Shown: positions 7,389 to 14,124 of the stretch, piece by piece
Layout: the number at the start of each line of letters is the position of its first letter
How positions within the stretch are numbered: position 1 is the stretch's first letter
Assembly: GCA_013204355.1 (NCBI GenBank)
Contig: JABMOA010000113.1
Coordinates: forward strand, 1 to 18,666
From: Candidatus Woesearchaeota archaeon
GTDB taxonomy: Archaea > Nanobdellota > Nanobdellia > Woesearchaeales > GW2011-AR9
DNA length: 18,666 nt
Direction of reading: 5' to 3'
Position numbers and translations under genes: made by a program
Notes under the pieces: generated by a model
What the model was told of the DNA's origin: nothing
Database searches by the model: none
The model's input: only the letters and a program-made list of their open reading frames with translations

Positions 7389-8336
7389 ATGGATAAAACT
7401 GATCAAAAAATACTCTACAAATTAGAGGAAAATTGCCGTTATTCTGTAAGTTACATTGCCCGTTCTTTACGTTTATCTAAAGATGTCGTTCGTTATCGTT
7501 TAGATAAAATGGAGAAAGAGCAATTTTTGAGAGGATATCGTACTGTTTTAGATATGGGGAAATTAGGATATCAGTATTATCGTTTACTTCTTCAAAATTC
7601 TTATCTTCATTCTGAACAAGAAAAAGAATGGATCACATGGATTAAAAAACAACCAGAACTTGTATGGGTTGCCGGTTCTGATGGTGAATGGAATTCTATT
7701 ATCACCATACGTGTTAGATCATTAAAAGAATTACAAAAATTTATGGATCATCTTTTGGTAAATTATGGTCGTTTTCTTTATAAAAAAGAAATTATGAGTT
7801 TTAGCCAAGTCCATATGATAAATAAAAAATATTTAGCTAAAAAACCTCATTATGAATATCAATTAACTTATGATTTTTTTTCAAAGAAAGTTCCAATAGA
7901 TGAAACAGATGAAAAAATTCTTGCTATTCTTACAAAAAATGCGCGAATTAAATTAACAGAAATTTCATCATTAATTAATCTAAGTCCTGAATCAATTGCG
8001 CGGAGGATTCGCAATTTACAAAAAACTGGTGTAATTGTTGGTTTTCGTCTTCAGCTGGATTATACCAAATTAGGGTTGCAAAATTTTGAAATATCTCTTT
8101 CTGTTAGAAGTCCAGATGAACGTAAAAAAATCATTGCTTATTATCTCTCTCACCCTGATTGTTATACGATCATGGAATTTTTAGGAAGGTATGACCTTCA
8201 AATATCTTTTCTTTTAAGAAATCAAGCGGAATTTCGTTATGTGTTAGGAGATATGAGAAATCGGTTTAGTCAAGATATCGTAGAATTATATCCTATTGTA
8301 ATTTTTCAAGAATTTATTACTAATCCTTTAGAATAA
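7389..8336 (+). CDS. Tandem Lrp/AsnC-type transcription regulator (two units in one chain)
   Basis: The 315 residues contain two copies of the Lrp/AsnC layout. The first winged HTH spans residues 1-50 (begins MDKTDQKILYKLEEN, recognition helix near SKDVVRYRLDKM) and is followed by a RAM-like alpha/beta domain. The second HTH starts near residue 168 (IDETDEKILAILTKNARI, recognition helix PESIARRIRNLQ) and has its own RAM-like domain to the end. Usual Lrp proteins have one unit of about 150 residues and dimerise, so this is an intramolecular pseudo-dimer. It probably binds DNA in the divergent region with the gene pair at 6312-7258, which would fit autoregulation. The ligand is unknown. Confidence 0.85.
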   Translation: MDKTDQKILYKLEENCRYSVSYIARSLRLSKDVVRYRLDKMEKEQFLRGYRTVLDMGKLGYQYYRLLLQNSYLHSEQEKEWITWIKKQPELVWVAGSDGEWNSIITIRVRSLKELQKFMDHLLVNYGRFLYKKEIMSFSQVHMINKKYLAKKPHYEYQLTYDFFSKKVPIDETDEKILAILTKNARIKLTEISSLINLSPESIARRIRNLQKTGVIVGFRLQLDYTKLGLQNFEISLSVRSPDERKKIIAYYLSHPDCYTIMEFLGRYDLQISFLLRNQAEFRYVLGDMRNRFSQDIVELYPIVIFQEFITNPLE

Positions 8337-8383
8337 ATTTATACACTAAAACTTATGGTGAAATTGCTATGGTGATAATTTGA

Positions 8384-8389
8384 TTTTTT
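8384..8389 (+). terminator. T6 tract after the double-Lrp gene
   Basis: Six T's lie about 48 nt after the stop. ACTAAAA (8345-8351) and TTTTAGT (8386-8392) can also pair across this convergent gap. Confidence 0.35.
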
Positions 8390-8398
8390 AGTATATTT

Positions 8399-10081
8399 CT
8401 ACATTTCATCAGGGGCATGGATTCCCAATATACCCAATCCATTTGCAAGCACTTGCTTTGTAGCAGCAACTAAGAGAAGTCTTGCATGCATCAATTTTTC
8501 ATCTTCAGAAATAACATGGCACGCATGATAAAATTCATTGAATGCTTGCGCCAGATCCAATAAATATCTACAAATCACATGTGGTTTGTAATGTGTTGCA
8601 GTTTCTTGAATTTTTGAAGGAAATTGTGAAAGTAATGAGATCAACGCTTCTTCTTTTTCATTTGTAAGTATACTATAATCTACTTTTGTAATTTTTGCTT
8701 TAACTTTATTTAAAATGGAATGTGCACGAGCATGTGTATATTGAATGTAAGGTCCAGTTTCTCCTTCAAAACTTAAACTAGCTTTAGGATCAAAAACCAT
8801 ATCTTTGCTTGCATCACTTCGCAACATGAAAAATTTAATCGCAGCTAAAGATATGAATTCTCCTCGTTTCTTTTTTTCTTTTGCAGAAAGATTTTTGTAA
8901 CGTTTTTCAACTTCTTTTTGAGCAAGGTTGGAAATTTCATCCATGATATCATCAGCATCAACAACCGTCCCTTCACGAGATTTCATTCTTCCAGTAGGAA
9001 GATGGACCATCCCATAACTCAAGTGATAAAGATTCTTTGCAAATTTTCTTTTAAGCAGTTCAAGAATTTTGAATAATTGTTTGAAATGCATACTTTGTTC
9101 AGATGCCACAACATATAATAATTTGTCAAACGTATAATCCTCATATCTTTGCTCAGCAAGATACATGTCTTGTGTAATGTAAACGGAAGTACCATCGCCT
9201 CTAAGAACAACTTTATTAGTCATCCCATATTTTTCTAAAGGTGCTGTAATTGATTTATCATCATTCTTTTCAAACACACCTTTCTTTAAACCTTCAAATG
9301 CAACTTCTTTTCCTTGCTTATATAATTCAGATTCAAAATATTCTTTTTCAAATACGATGCCAAACCGATTGTATGTTTCCTGAAATCCTTCAAGAACCCA
9401 TGTGTTCATTTGTCTCCAAAGTTTATGTATTGTTGGGTCTTCTTCTTCCCATGCAACAAGCATCTTTTTTGCTTCAAGATCTAAGTCAGGATTTTCTTTT
9501 GACTTCTTTGAAAAAAGGACATAATAATCCCCAACAAAATGGTCTCCTTTTTTATTTGGTTTTTTTCCTTTACCCCATTTTTGATAGGCAACCATAGATT
9601 GACAAATATGGATGCCTCTATCATTGATAATATTCACGGGTACAACTTTGTTCCCTTGAAATTCTAAGATTCTTACAACAGCATTTCCTAAGGACATGTT
9701 TCTTACATGTCCAAGATGTAGTGGCTTGTTTGTATTTGGACCACAATATTCTACAAGAATCGTTTTCTTTTCTTTTCCTTTTCCATAATCTTTTGTTTCT
9801 TTTTGGATTGTGGTAAGAATTGTTTTTGTGAAATTAGATTTGTTAAGATAAAAGTTTAGATAGGGCCCTTTCGTCTCAATCTTTTCTAAGAAATCTGGAA
9901 GTTTGATTTTCTTTTGAAGTGCATCAGCCTCGTCTTTAGGATTCTTTCCCAACTTGAAACAAGGAAATGCAAAATCTCCCAATACTGGATTTGGAGGGAC
10001 TGTAAGAAGGTTTGAGATATCCTCTACGTTAAGGGGGGTATTTTTCTTTACCAGTTCAATAATTTTCTGTTTAAAATCCAT
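8399..10081 (-). CDS. argS: Arginyl-tRNA synthetase
   Basis: The 560-residue class I synthetase charges tRNA-Arg with arginine. The N-terminal Arg-tRNA synthetase additional domain covers about residues 1-90. The HIGH motif is HLGH (122-125) within NTNKPLHLGHVRN. The KMSKS-like loop is RMKSREG (365-371). The DALR anticodon-binding domain starts near GPYIQYTHARAHSIL (about 443) and runs to the C-terminus. The length is normal. The ATG at 10081 is about 28 nt from a TATA box. Confidence 0.97.
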   Translation of the reverse strand: MDFKQKIIELVKKNTPLNVEDISNLLTVPPNPVLGDFAFPCFKLGKNPKDEADALQKKIKLPDFLEKIETKGPYLNFYLNKSNFTKTILTTIQKETKDYGKGKEKKTILVEYCGPNTNKPLHLGHVRNMSLGNAVVRILEFQGNKVVPVNIINDRGIHICQSMVAYQKWGKGKKPNKKGDHFVGDYYVLFSKKSKENPDLDLEAKKMLVAWEEEDPTIHKLWRQMNTWVLEGFQETYNRFGIVFEKEYFESELYKQGKEVAFEGLKKGVFEKNDDKSITAPLEKYGMTNKVVLRGDGTSVYITQDMYLAEQRYEDYTFDKLLYVVASEQSMHFKQLFKILELLKRKFAKNLYHLSYGMVHLPTGRMKSREGTVVDADDIMDEISNLAQKEVEKRYKNLSAKEKKKRGEFISLAAIKFFMLRSDASKDMVFDPKASLSFEGETGPYIQYTHARAHSILNKVKAKITKVDYSILTNEKEEALISLLSQFPSKIQETATHYKPHVICRYLLDLAQAFNEFYHACHVISEDEKLMHARLLLVAATKQVLANGLGILGIHAPDEM

Positions 10082-10103
10082 TGTTTTTAGAAGGGAGAAA
10101 TGT

Positions 10104-10114
10104 CTATATAAATT
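10104..10114 (-). promoter_or_regulatory. TATA box of argS
   Basis: The minus strand reads AATTTATATAG about 28 nt before the argS ATG. Confidence 0.65.
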
Positions 10115-10191
10115 TACCGTCTACGAAATTGGGTTATTGACATAATGATGGAGAATGAATTGAATTATATAAATGTTTTGTGAGAAAAATG

Positions 10192-10878
10192 TTAAATCTC
10201 AATTTCTTTCTTTGCTTTACTTAACACAAATGATTTTACAGATCCACCACAACTGCTTTTAATTAACATCTTAGCTTCAGCAAGAATTTGTTGTTCTTTT
10301 TCTTTTGTGATTGGTGGAAGGAATTCAAAATGAATTAAGGCATGTGCTGTATGAGGTGTCAAAGAAGATTTTGAAGATTTCCAGAAATCAAATTTTGTTC
10401 CAAGAATTTGTGAATCATCTTGATAATAAATTTCTCCTTGTTTTAATGTTTTAAGAATCCCTTTTCGTTCTTTTCCTGATGCAATTTTAAATGTAATATT
10501 GTTATGAATCTTATGGATATCATCAGCACCAAATGGAACAATATGTCTTAAAGATAAATAGGACATAATATTTGAAATGGTGTCATTTGAAGTAACTTTT
10601 TTTCCTTTTAGAACATTCTGAATTAATTTTTCAACAGATGTGTGATAATGTTTCGCTTTCTTCCCAAAATCTTCCTTCGCAACTTCCCAAGGTTGAATTA
10701 AATCATGATTCTTGATTGTATCTTTATGAAATATTAATTTGGTCAATTTCACCGATTCATTCAAAAGATGTTGCGTTTGTTTAAGATTAACCTTATTATT
10801 AATATCTTCTGCAAGAATAAATACTAATCGTAATTTAGGATGAGAATTAAAAACATTTTTATCAATAGCTATTTTCAT
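10192..10878 (-). CDS. Stand-alone B3/B4-domain protein (PheT editing-domain-like)
   Basis: The 228-residue protein resembles the B3/B4 domain of the phenylalanyl-tRNA synthetase beta subunit as a separate protein (COG3382 type). The supporting segment is the central LRHIVPFGADDIHKI followed by a short beta-rich stretch with a GE turn and a C-terminal KSSCGGS segment. In PheT this domain edits mischarged tRNA. Solo versions are suspected trans-editors of aminoacyl-tRNA or amino-acid binders, but this is inference. It overlaps the preceding membrane-protein gene by 4 bp (ATGA) and lies next to argS on the same strand, about 110 bp away, with argS having its own promoter. Confidence 0.65.
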   Translation of the reverse strand: MKIAIDKNVFNSHPKLRLVFILAEDINNKVNLKQTQHLLNESVKLTKLIFHKDTIKNHDLIQPWEVAKEDFGKKAKHYHTSVEKLIQNVLKGKKVTSNDTISNIMSYLSLRHIVPFGADDIHKIHNNITFKIASGKERKGILKTLKQGEIYYQDDSQILGTKFDFWKSSKSSLTPHTAHALIHFEFLPPITKEKEQQILAEAKMLIKSSCGGSVKSFVLSKAKKEIEI

Positions 10879-11237
10879 TTTCGTTTAGAGGATTTATATT
10901 TTATTTTTTTCTTAAAGTCACTTTTTATCCTACTTGAAACAAAAAGAGATTTTATTTTTTTTCCGGTTCTCAAGAAAAAATTTGGTTTATGGGATGTATA
11001 ATGGACCCCATAATGTTTGTTTAATTGAATTTGGTTGTATCTAATATCCTTTAACAAATGAACTTTTTCACGTTCATAATACACCCTGATAAGGATTAAA
11101 ATAAGATAAAGTAATCCTACTCCCCCAATAAATACACTTAATTTAACTAATACTGGTTGAACAGAAGTGAAAAGAGTATCTACAACACCTCCAGCATCAG
11201 CTGATGTAACATTACTTAACACATCTTCAATTCCCAT
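10875..11237 (-). CDS. Single-pass membrane protein with a basic cytoplasmic tail
   Basis: The 120 residues have a short N-terminus with weak hydrophobic character, one clear membrane helix at about residues 29-52 (VLVKLSVF to LILIR), and a strongly basic tail ending in KKKIKYKSSKRK. The orientation should be N-out, C-in. I do not recognise the family. A weak TATA-like site (ACATAAAAA on the minus strand, about 11260-11270) lies about 28 nt before the ATG. It is coupled to the B3/B4 protein. Confidence 0.65.
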   Translation of the reverse strand: MGIEDVLSNVTSADAGGVVDTLFTSVQPVLVKLSVFIGGVGLLYLILILIRVYYEREKVHLLKDIRYNQIQLNKHYGVHYTSHKPNFFLRTGKKIKSLFVSSRIKSDFKKKIKYKSSKRK

Positions 11238-11293
11238 ATTAGAATGATTATTTTGGGGTTTTTATGTGTTTTGGTTGTGATTGGGAAGAAAAC

Positions 11294-11302
11294 TTTATAA
11301 AT
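11294..11302 (+). promoter_or_regulatory. TATA box of tRNA-Gln
   Basis: TTTATAAAT centred about 31 nt before the first tRNA base. Confidence 0.65.
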
Positions 11303-11328
11303 GACGTATTTGACTACTCTATTATTAG

Positions 11329-11421
11329 AGTCCCGTGGTGTAGACAGATGATATCTGGCACAATGGACTATCATCGTGCCCTTTGGAGGCATGGACCGCA
11401 GTTCGAATCTGCGCGGGACTA
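11329..11421 (+). tRNA. tRNA-Gln(UUG) with about 20 nt inserted in the D-loop
   Basis: Acceptor AGTCCCG (11329-11335) pairs with CGGGACT (11414-11420), with discriminator A at 11421 and no encoded CCA. The T-arm is CGCAG-TTCGAAT-CTGCG (11397-11413). The anticodon stem GTGCC/GGCAT closes loop CTTTGGA with anticodon TTG at 11383-11385. The D-stem is GTG (11338-11340) with CAT (11372-11374). The gene is 93 bp, whereas a tRNA without insert would be 73. The extra bases lie between GTGTAG (11338-11343) and the GG of the D-loop (11365-11366). Removing 11344-11363 gives an ordinary 73-nt archaeal tRNA-Gln. The insert contains a perfect hairpin, CAGAT-GAT-ATCTG. Confidence 0.9.
11344..11363 (+). other. 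Putative non-canonical tRNA intron in the D-loop
   Basis: These 20 nt are absent from normal tRNA-Gln and fold as CAGAT-GAT-ATCTG (11345-11357). GATGATA (11347-11353) can also pair with TATCATC of the 3' exon (11369-11375), a competing fold that could define a bulge-helix-type splice site. The exact boundaries are uncertain by a few bases. Confidence 0.6.
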
Positions 11422-11422
11422 C

Positions 11423-11428
11423 TTTTTT
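11423..11428 (+). terminator. T6 terminator of tRNA-Gln
   Basis: Six T's follow directly after the discriminator base and one C. Confidence 0.6.
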
Positions 11429-11456
11429 ATTTATTATTAAAATTTTAATCTTTTTT

Positions 11457-11834
11457 CTAAACTAAAAACATATACTGTAATACAATCACTAGAAATGACA
11501 TATTTAAGATTACACTTGTCCCCTTCCGACTCAAAGGAATTCCCATATCTTCAAAGAATTCTGCAATGAATCCGTGATCATAATTTCGTTCATCCTTAAT
11601 ATCATACCCTCGTAAAAGTTGCATGACAGTTGTCATGGGACAGATTGATTTAAATTTCCCAAAGATAAGAATACCCCATGAGACTTGCCCACCAACTAAC
11701 CATAACGCATACCAGAATTGAAAAATCATACGTTCAGGCCAGATTGATGTAGGAATCACAAATAACACAAACCAAAATGCGGTAATAGGAATGTGTGTTA
11801 CGTACATGAACTTGATCCAAAAGTCTTTATCCAT
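11457..11834 (-). CDS. DUF2784-like membrane protein
   Basis: The 125 residues have about three or four membrane helices (roughly 8-28, 36-60 and 107-124). After the second or third helix comes CPMTTVMQLLRG (C65) and then NYDHGFIAEFF, which matches the DUF2784 pattern of a CPLT-type motif, an LR pair and a GFI segment. The family's function is unknown. A weak TATA-like site lies about 27 nt upstream. The gene is monocistronic, opposite the tRNA-Gln gene. Confidence 0.55.
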   Translation of the reverse strand: MDKDFWIKFMYVTHIPITAFWFVLFVIPTSIWPERMIFQFWYALWLVGGQVSWGILIFGKFKSICPMTTVMQLLRGYDIKDERNYDHGFIAEFFEDMGIPLSRKGTSVILNMSFLVIVLQYMFLV

Positions 11835-12014
11835 ATATCTTTCAGAATAGGCTTCTTTTTTAAGGTTATTGTCAATAATTTTAATTAGTTACTTTAAAGA
11901 ATTTGTAGCGTCTATTTTAACTGAACTAATTTTTTAAATGGCTATATTTTATACGTGTGACATCAATGTTTCAAATAGAACACATATGTATCGTTTTGTT
12001 TTAGGCTGTACATC

Positions 12015-12023
12015 AAATATAAT
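12015..12023 (+). promoter_or_regulatory. TATA box of the YqcI/YcgG-family gene
   Basis: AAATATAAT centred about 29 nt before the ATG at 12048. This placement supports 12048 rather than the TTG at 12027 as the start. Confidence 0.55.
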
Positions 12024-12047
12024 AGCTTGTTAAAATTTTCTTTAATT

Positions 12048-12776
12048 ATGGAAAAATGTCCTTATAATTCAATTAGTGCCTTTGAAAAATTTGTAAATCA
12101 AGATGCGTTTGTATGTATTATGGGAAAAATGGCTGTAGGAAATGGTAATTATCAATTTAAAAAAAATGGAAATATGACTCACTTTCAAACTGCTGCTATG
12201 TTATGTGAAGCTCTTTATGTTTTCATTGAAGAACGAGGAATAGCGCAATTCAGTAATGAAAATTTATCCAAGAATAATTATATTTCTTTTGTTGCTGAAT
12301 TTTCAAATCAGAATTTTTCCTGTGAAGGAGAAGCAGCTTATTCATTACATACACTACTATATAATATGCATCAATATGATAAAAATAAAGGACATCGTTG
12401 GTTTGAAGGTGTAAGTGCAAATCCAAAAAGTCAAGATTTTTCATATTGTATTGGGGGAGAAGCATTTTTTATACCTTTTTTTCACAATCAAAGTGCCTAT
12501 GGTCAACGAAGATATAACCATCCCTTATTAGTTTTTAATTCACACAGAATGTTTCAAATTTTACGTGAGAATGGTACGTTTACAAAAATAAGAAACAAAA
12601 TCAGAAAAAAGGGGATTCAGGAATATGCTGAGGTGCCAAAACTTTTATCTGATTTTGGCCAAGGTTTAGAATTTCCGCAATATTTATTACCAAAACCTGA
12701 GAATCTTGAATCACGAGTATGGGATTCCCTTTCAAGAATAGCTGGTACGAAACCTTTTGGTGAATTGATGATATAA
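12048..12776 (+). CDS. YqcI/YcgG-family protein (possible heme-dependent N-oxygenase type)
   Basis: The 242 residues follow the YqcI/YcgG pattern: an early FVCIMGKMAVGNG segment, a central HRWFEGVSANPKSQDFSYC region, the GGEAFFIPFF stretch, an RRYNHPLLVFNSH segment and a C-terminal FPQYLLP. Characterised members (GntA of guanitoxin synthesis and RohS of azomycin synthesis) are heme-dependent enzymes that oxidise nitrogen in small molecules; most members are uncharacterised. No biosynthetic genes are near, so the substrate is unknown. The ATG at 12048 is preferred to a TTG at 12027 because of the TATA spacing. It may have been acquired horizontally, but base composition does not stand out. Confidence 0.7.
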   Translation: MEKCPYNSISAFEKFVNQDAFVCIMGKMAVGNGNYQFKKNGNMTHFQTAAMLCEALYVFIEERGIAQFSNENLSKNNYISFVAEFSNQNFSCEGEAAYSLHTLLYNMHQYDKNKGHRWFEGVSANPKSQDFSYCIGGEAFFIPFFHNQSAYGQRRYNHPLLVFNSHRMFQILRENGTFTKIRNKIRKKGIQEYAEVPKLLSDFGQGLEFPQYLLPKPENLESRVWDSLSRIAGTKPFGELMI

Positions 12777-12844
12777 GTTGCTATTTCCACTGGTGTATTC
12801 ACGAATTGTGCATATCCAATAAAACATAATTTGGAAATAGCAAC
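12777..12844. repeat. 13-bp perfect inverted repeat directly after the stop codon
   Basis: GTTGCTATTTCCA (12777-12789) and TGGAAATAGCAAC (12832-12844) are perfect complements around a 42-nt spacer. The left arm begins at the base after the YqcI/YcgG stop. It could be a 3' UTR stem or the end of a small element. Confidence 0.8.
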
Positions 12845-12917
12845 GTCCGAACGTAGGGACCCGAGCGAAGTGAGCACGCCACTGGTCTATAGCGAAGCGG
12901 TGACCAGAGGTGGTCCC
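12845..12917. ncRNA. G+C-rich structured segment, possible RNA element
   Basis: This stretch is clearly richer in G+C than its surroundings. GGGACC (12856-12861) pairs with GGTCCC (12912-12917), enclosing CCACTGGTC (12879-12887) paired with GACCA-GAG-GTGG (12902-12913, GAG bulged); the two stems share a few bases at their junction. A competing stem is GTCC (12845-12848) with GGAC (12857-12860). The word CGAAGYG occurs three times. The strand is not determined. It may be a small RNA, a 3' UTR structure, or a dispersed repeat. Confidence 0.4.
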
Positions 12918-12935
12918 GAAGTGATTGACTTTTTC

Positions 12936-12944
12936 TTTATAAAT
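12936..12944 (+). promoter_or_regulatory. TATA box of the zinc-ribbon gene
   Basis: TTTATAAAT; transcription should start near 12967, about 20 nt before the ATG at 12987. Confidence 0.5.
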
Positions 12945-12986
12945 TACCTCTTAAATGTGATTTTTTCACAACAACGTTTAAAAAGA

Positions 12987-13118
12987 ATGCTACAAAATTT
13001 GAATCTAGTGGCAAAATTAAAATTTAAGAAAAAATGTAGGATCTGTAATAAGGTTTGGGTGCTTGTAGTTCATCGTCAACCTCTTCTCTGTGAAGATTGT
13101 AAAAAACTACAAAAATAG
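12987..13118 (+). CDS. 43-residue zinc-ribbon protein
   Basis: The basic protein starts MLQNLNLVAK and carries CRIC and CEDC pairs (residues 17-20 and 35-38), a typical C-x2-C...C-x2-C zinc ribbon. The frame is open further upstream, but those codons run through the G+C-rich structured segment and lie before the expected transcript start. The ATG at 12987 is therefore the first usable start. Such mini zinc ribbons often bind nucleic acid; a specific function cannot be stated. Confidence 0.5.
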   Translation: MLQNLNLVAKLKFKKKCRICNKVWVLVVHRQPLLCEDCKKLQK

Positions 13119-13175
13119 ATGTTTGTTACGTTATTTACTTTACAAAAGCGTCAGATTCACTCTTTCGTTGTTGCG

Positions 13176-13220
13176 GATTGAATGTGCCCACCCCGTAAGG
13201 GACTTCCCCCGAGCACAATC
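13176..13220. other. Second G+C-rich structured intergenic segment
   Basis: TGTGC (13183-13187) pairs with GCACA (13213-13217), and GAT with ATC outside it. The inner hairpin is CCC-GTAA-GGG (13192-13201). It shares the pattern CGTA(A)GGGAC followed by CCCGAGC with the segment at 12845-12917, so the two may be related. Apart from this, the 220-bp gap 13119-13338 shows only the promoter of the next gene. Confidence 0.35.
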
Positions 13221-13284
13221 GCTGTCACAAATTGTTTGTATCGTTCATAAATTGACGGCGCATCTAAAGTAAGAGACTTAACTC

Positions 13285-13309
13285 AAGGCAAGGTTTATTA
13301 ATGTGCCTT
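13285..13309 (+). promoter_or_regulatory. Promoter region with dyad, NYN-JAMM unit
   Basis: AAGGCA (13285-13290) and TGCCTT (13304-13309) are inverted around a TATA-like TTTATTA (13294-13300). A protein bound to this dyad would block the promoter, so it may be an operator. Confidence 0.4.
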
Positions 13310-13338
13310 ATTTCTTGTAACAAAAGAGGTGTAAATAT

Positions 13339-14124
13339 ATGGCAAATATTATTATTAATCAATCCGTTGCAATTCTCATAGATGGAAATAACATTGAAAG
13401 AAGTATTCATGATGAAACAAAGACGACGAATGCAATGATCAATTTTGATTCTTTAATTCCAAGATTATTAAATGGACGGGGACTTAATCGTTTAATTTAT
13501 TTCAGAGAAGGCAGAAGTATTTCTACAAAACTTGCAGAACGATTATACACACAATTTTATGGGTCCGTTGTGCCATGTCATAAAACAGCTGACATCCCAT
13601 TATCAATCAAAGCAACACAATTGGCTTCTAAAGTTGACACAATCATTATTATGTCTGGTGATTCAGATTTCATAGATCTTGCAAAACATTTGAAAGCAGA
13701 GGGAGTTCGTGTAGAAATTGCAGCGATTAAAAAAACAACATCAAAATATCTTATTGATGAAGTAGATTATTTTCATGAAGTTACCAAGGATGATTGGTTC
13801 ACATATTCAGGTGGAAAACATTACAGTGGAAATAAACACAGATCACAAGGTGGAAATCAACAAATAAAAAAACCTGTTGCAACTGCACCACCTTCTCTTC
13901 CCCCACCTTTTTTAAAACCATTTGTGCCTGCACCTATACTTGTACCTGTTGTTAAACCAGAAGTTAAGCTTGAATTTAAACCAGGATTTAAACCTCTGGT
14001 TAAACCTTTAGAAAAACAAGTTGAAAAGAAACCAGAATCAAAACCTTCTCCTAAGAAACCAGCAAAGAAGAAACCTTCTAAAAAACAGGAACAAGTTGTG
14101 CCAAGAGGCGCTGCGAAGAAGTAG
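13339..14124 (+). CDS. NYN-domain (LabA/DUF88-like) putative RNase with a Lys/Pro-rich tail
   Basis: Residues 10-155 form a NYN/PIN-like nuclease domain. ILIDGNNIE contains D15, the KTADIPLSIKA segment contains D85, and MSGDSDFIDLA contains D108, D110 and D113. These acidic residues make the metal site in this superfamily. From about 160 to 261 the chain becomes a low-complexity tail with KP repeats and a Lys-rich end, probably disordered and RNA-binding. The start is supported by GAGGTG 7-8 nt upstream. The stop at 14122 is followed immediately by the ATG of the JAMM gene, so the two form a transcription and translation unit. Confidence 0.85.
   Translation: MANIIINQSVAILIDGNNIERSIHDETKTTNAMINFDSLIPRLLNGRGLNRLIYFREGRSISTKLAERLYTQFYGSVVPCHKTADIPLSIKATQLASKVDTIIIMSGDSDFIDLAKHLKAEGVRVEIAAIKKTTSKYLIDEVDYFHEVTKDDWFTYSGGKHYSGNKHRSQGGNQQIKKPVATAPPSLPPPFLKPFVPAPILVPVVKPEVKLEFKPGFKPLVKPLEKQVEKKPESKPSPKKPAKKKPSKKQEQVVPRGAAKK

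Noticed and set aside
8354..8375. TATGGTGA repeated with 14-bp spacing, resembling the end of the direct repeats at 3887 and 5401
   Set aside because: Only about 16 of 21 bases match the repeat end and the similarity does not extend; it may be chance.
10163..10173. TATA-like AATTATATAAA on the plus strand upstream of argS
   Set aside because: No gene or RNA follows in that direction, and argS has a better-placed box on the minus strand.
12831..12986. N-terminal extension of the zinc-ribbon gene
   Set aside because: The open frame passes through the folded G+C-rich island and lies before the TATA box; the amino-acid sequence there looks random.
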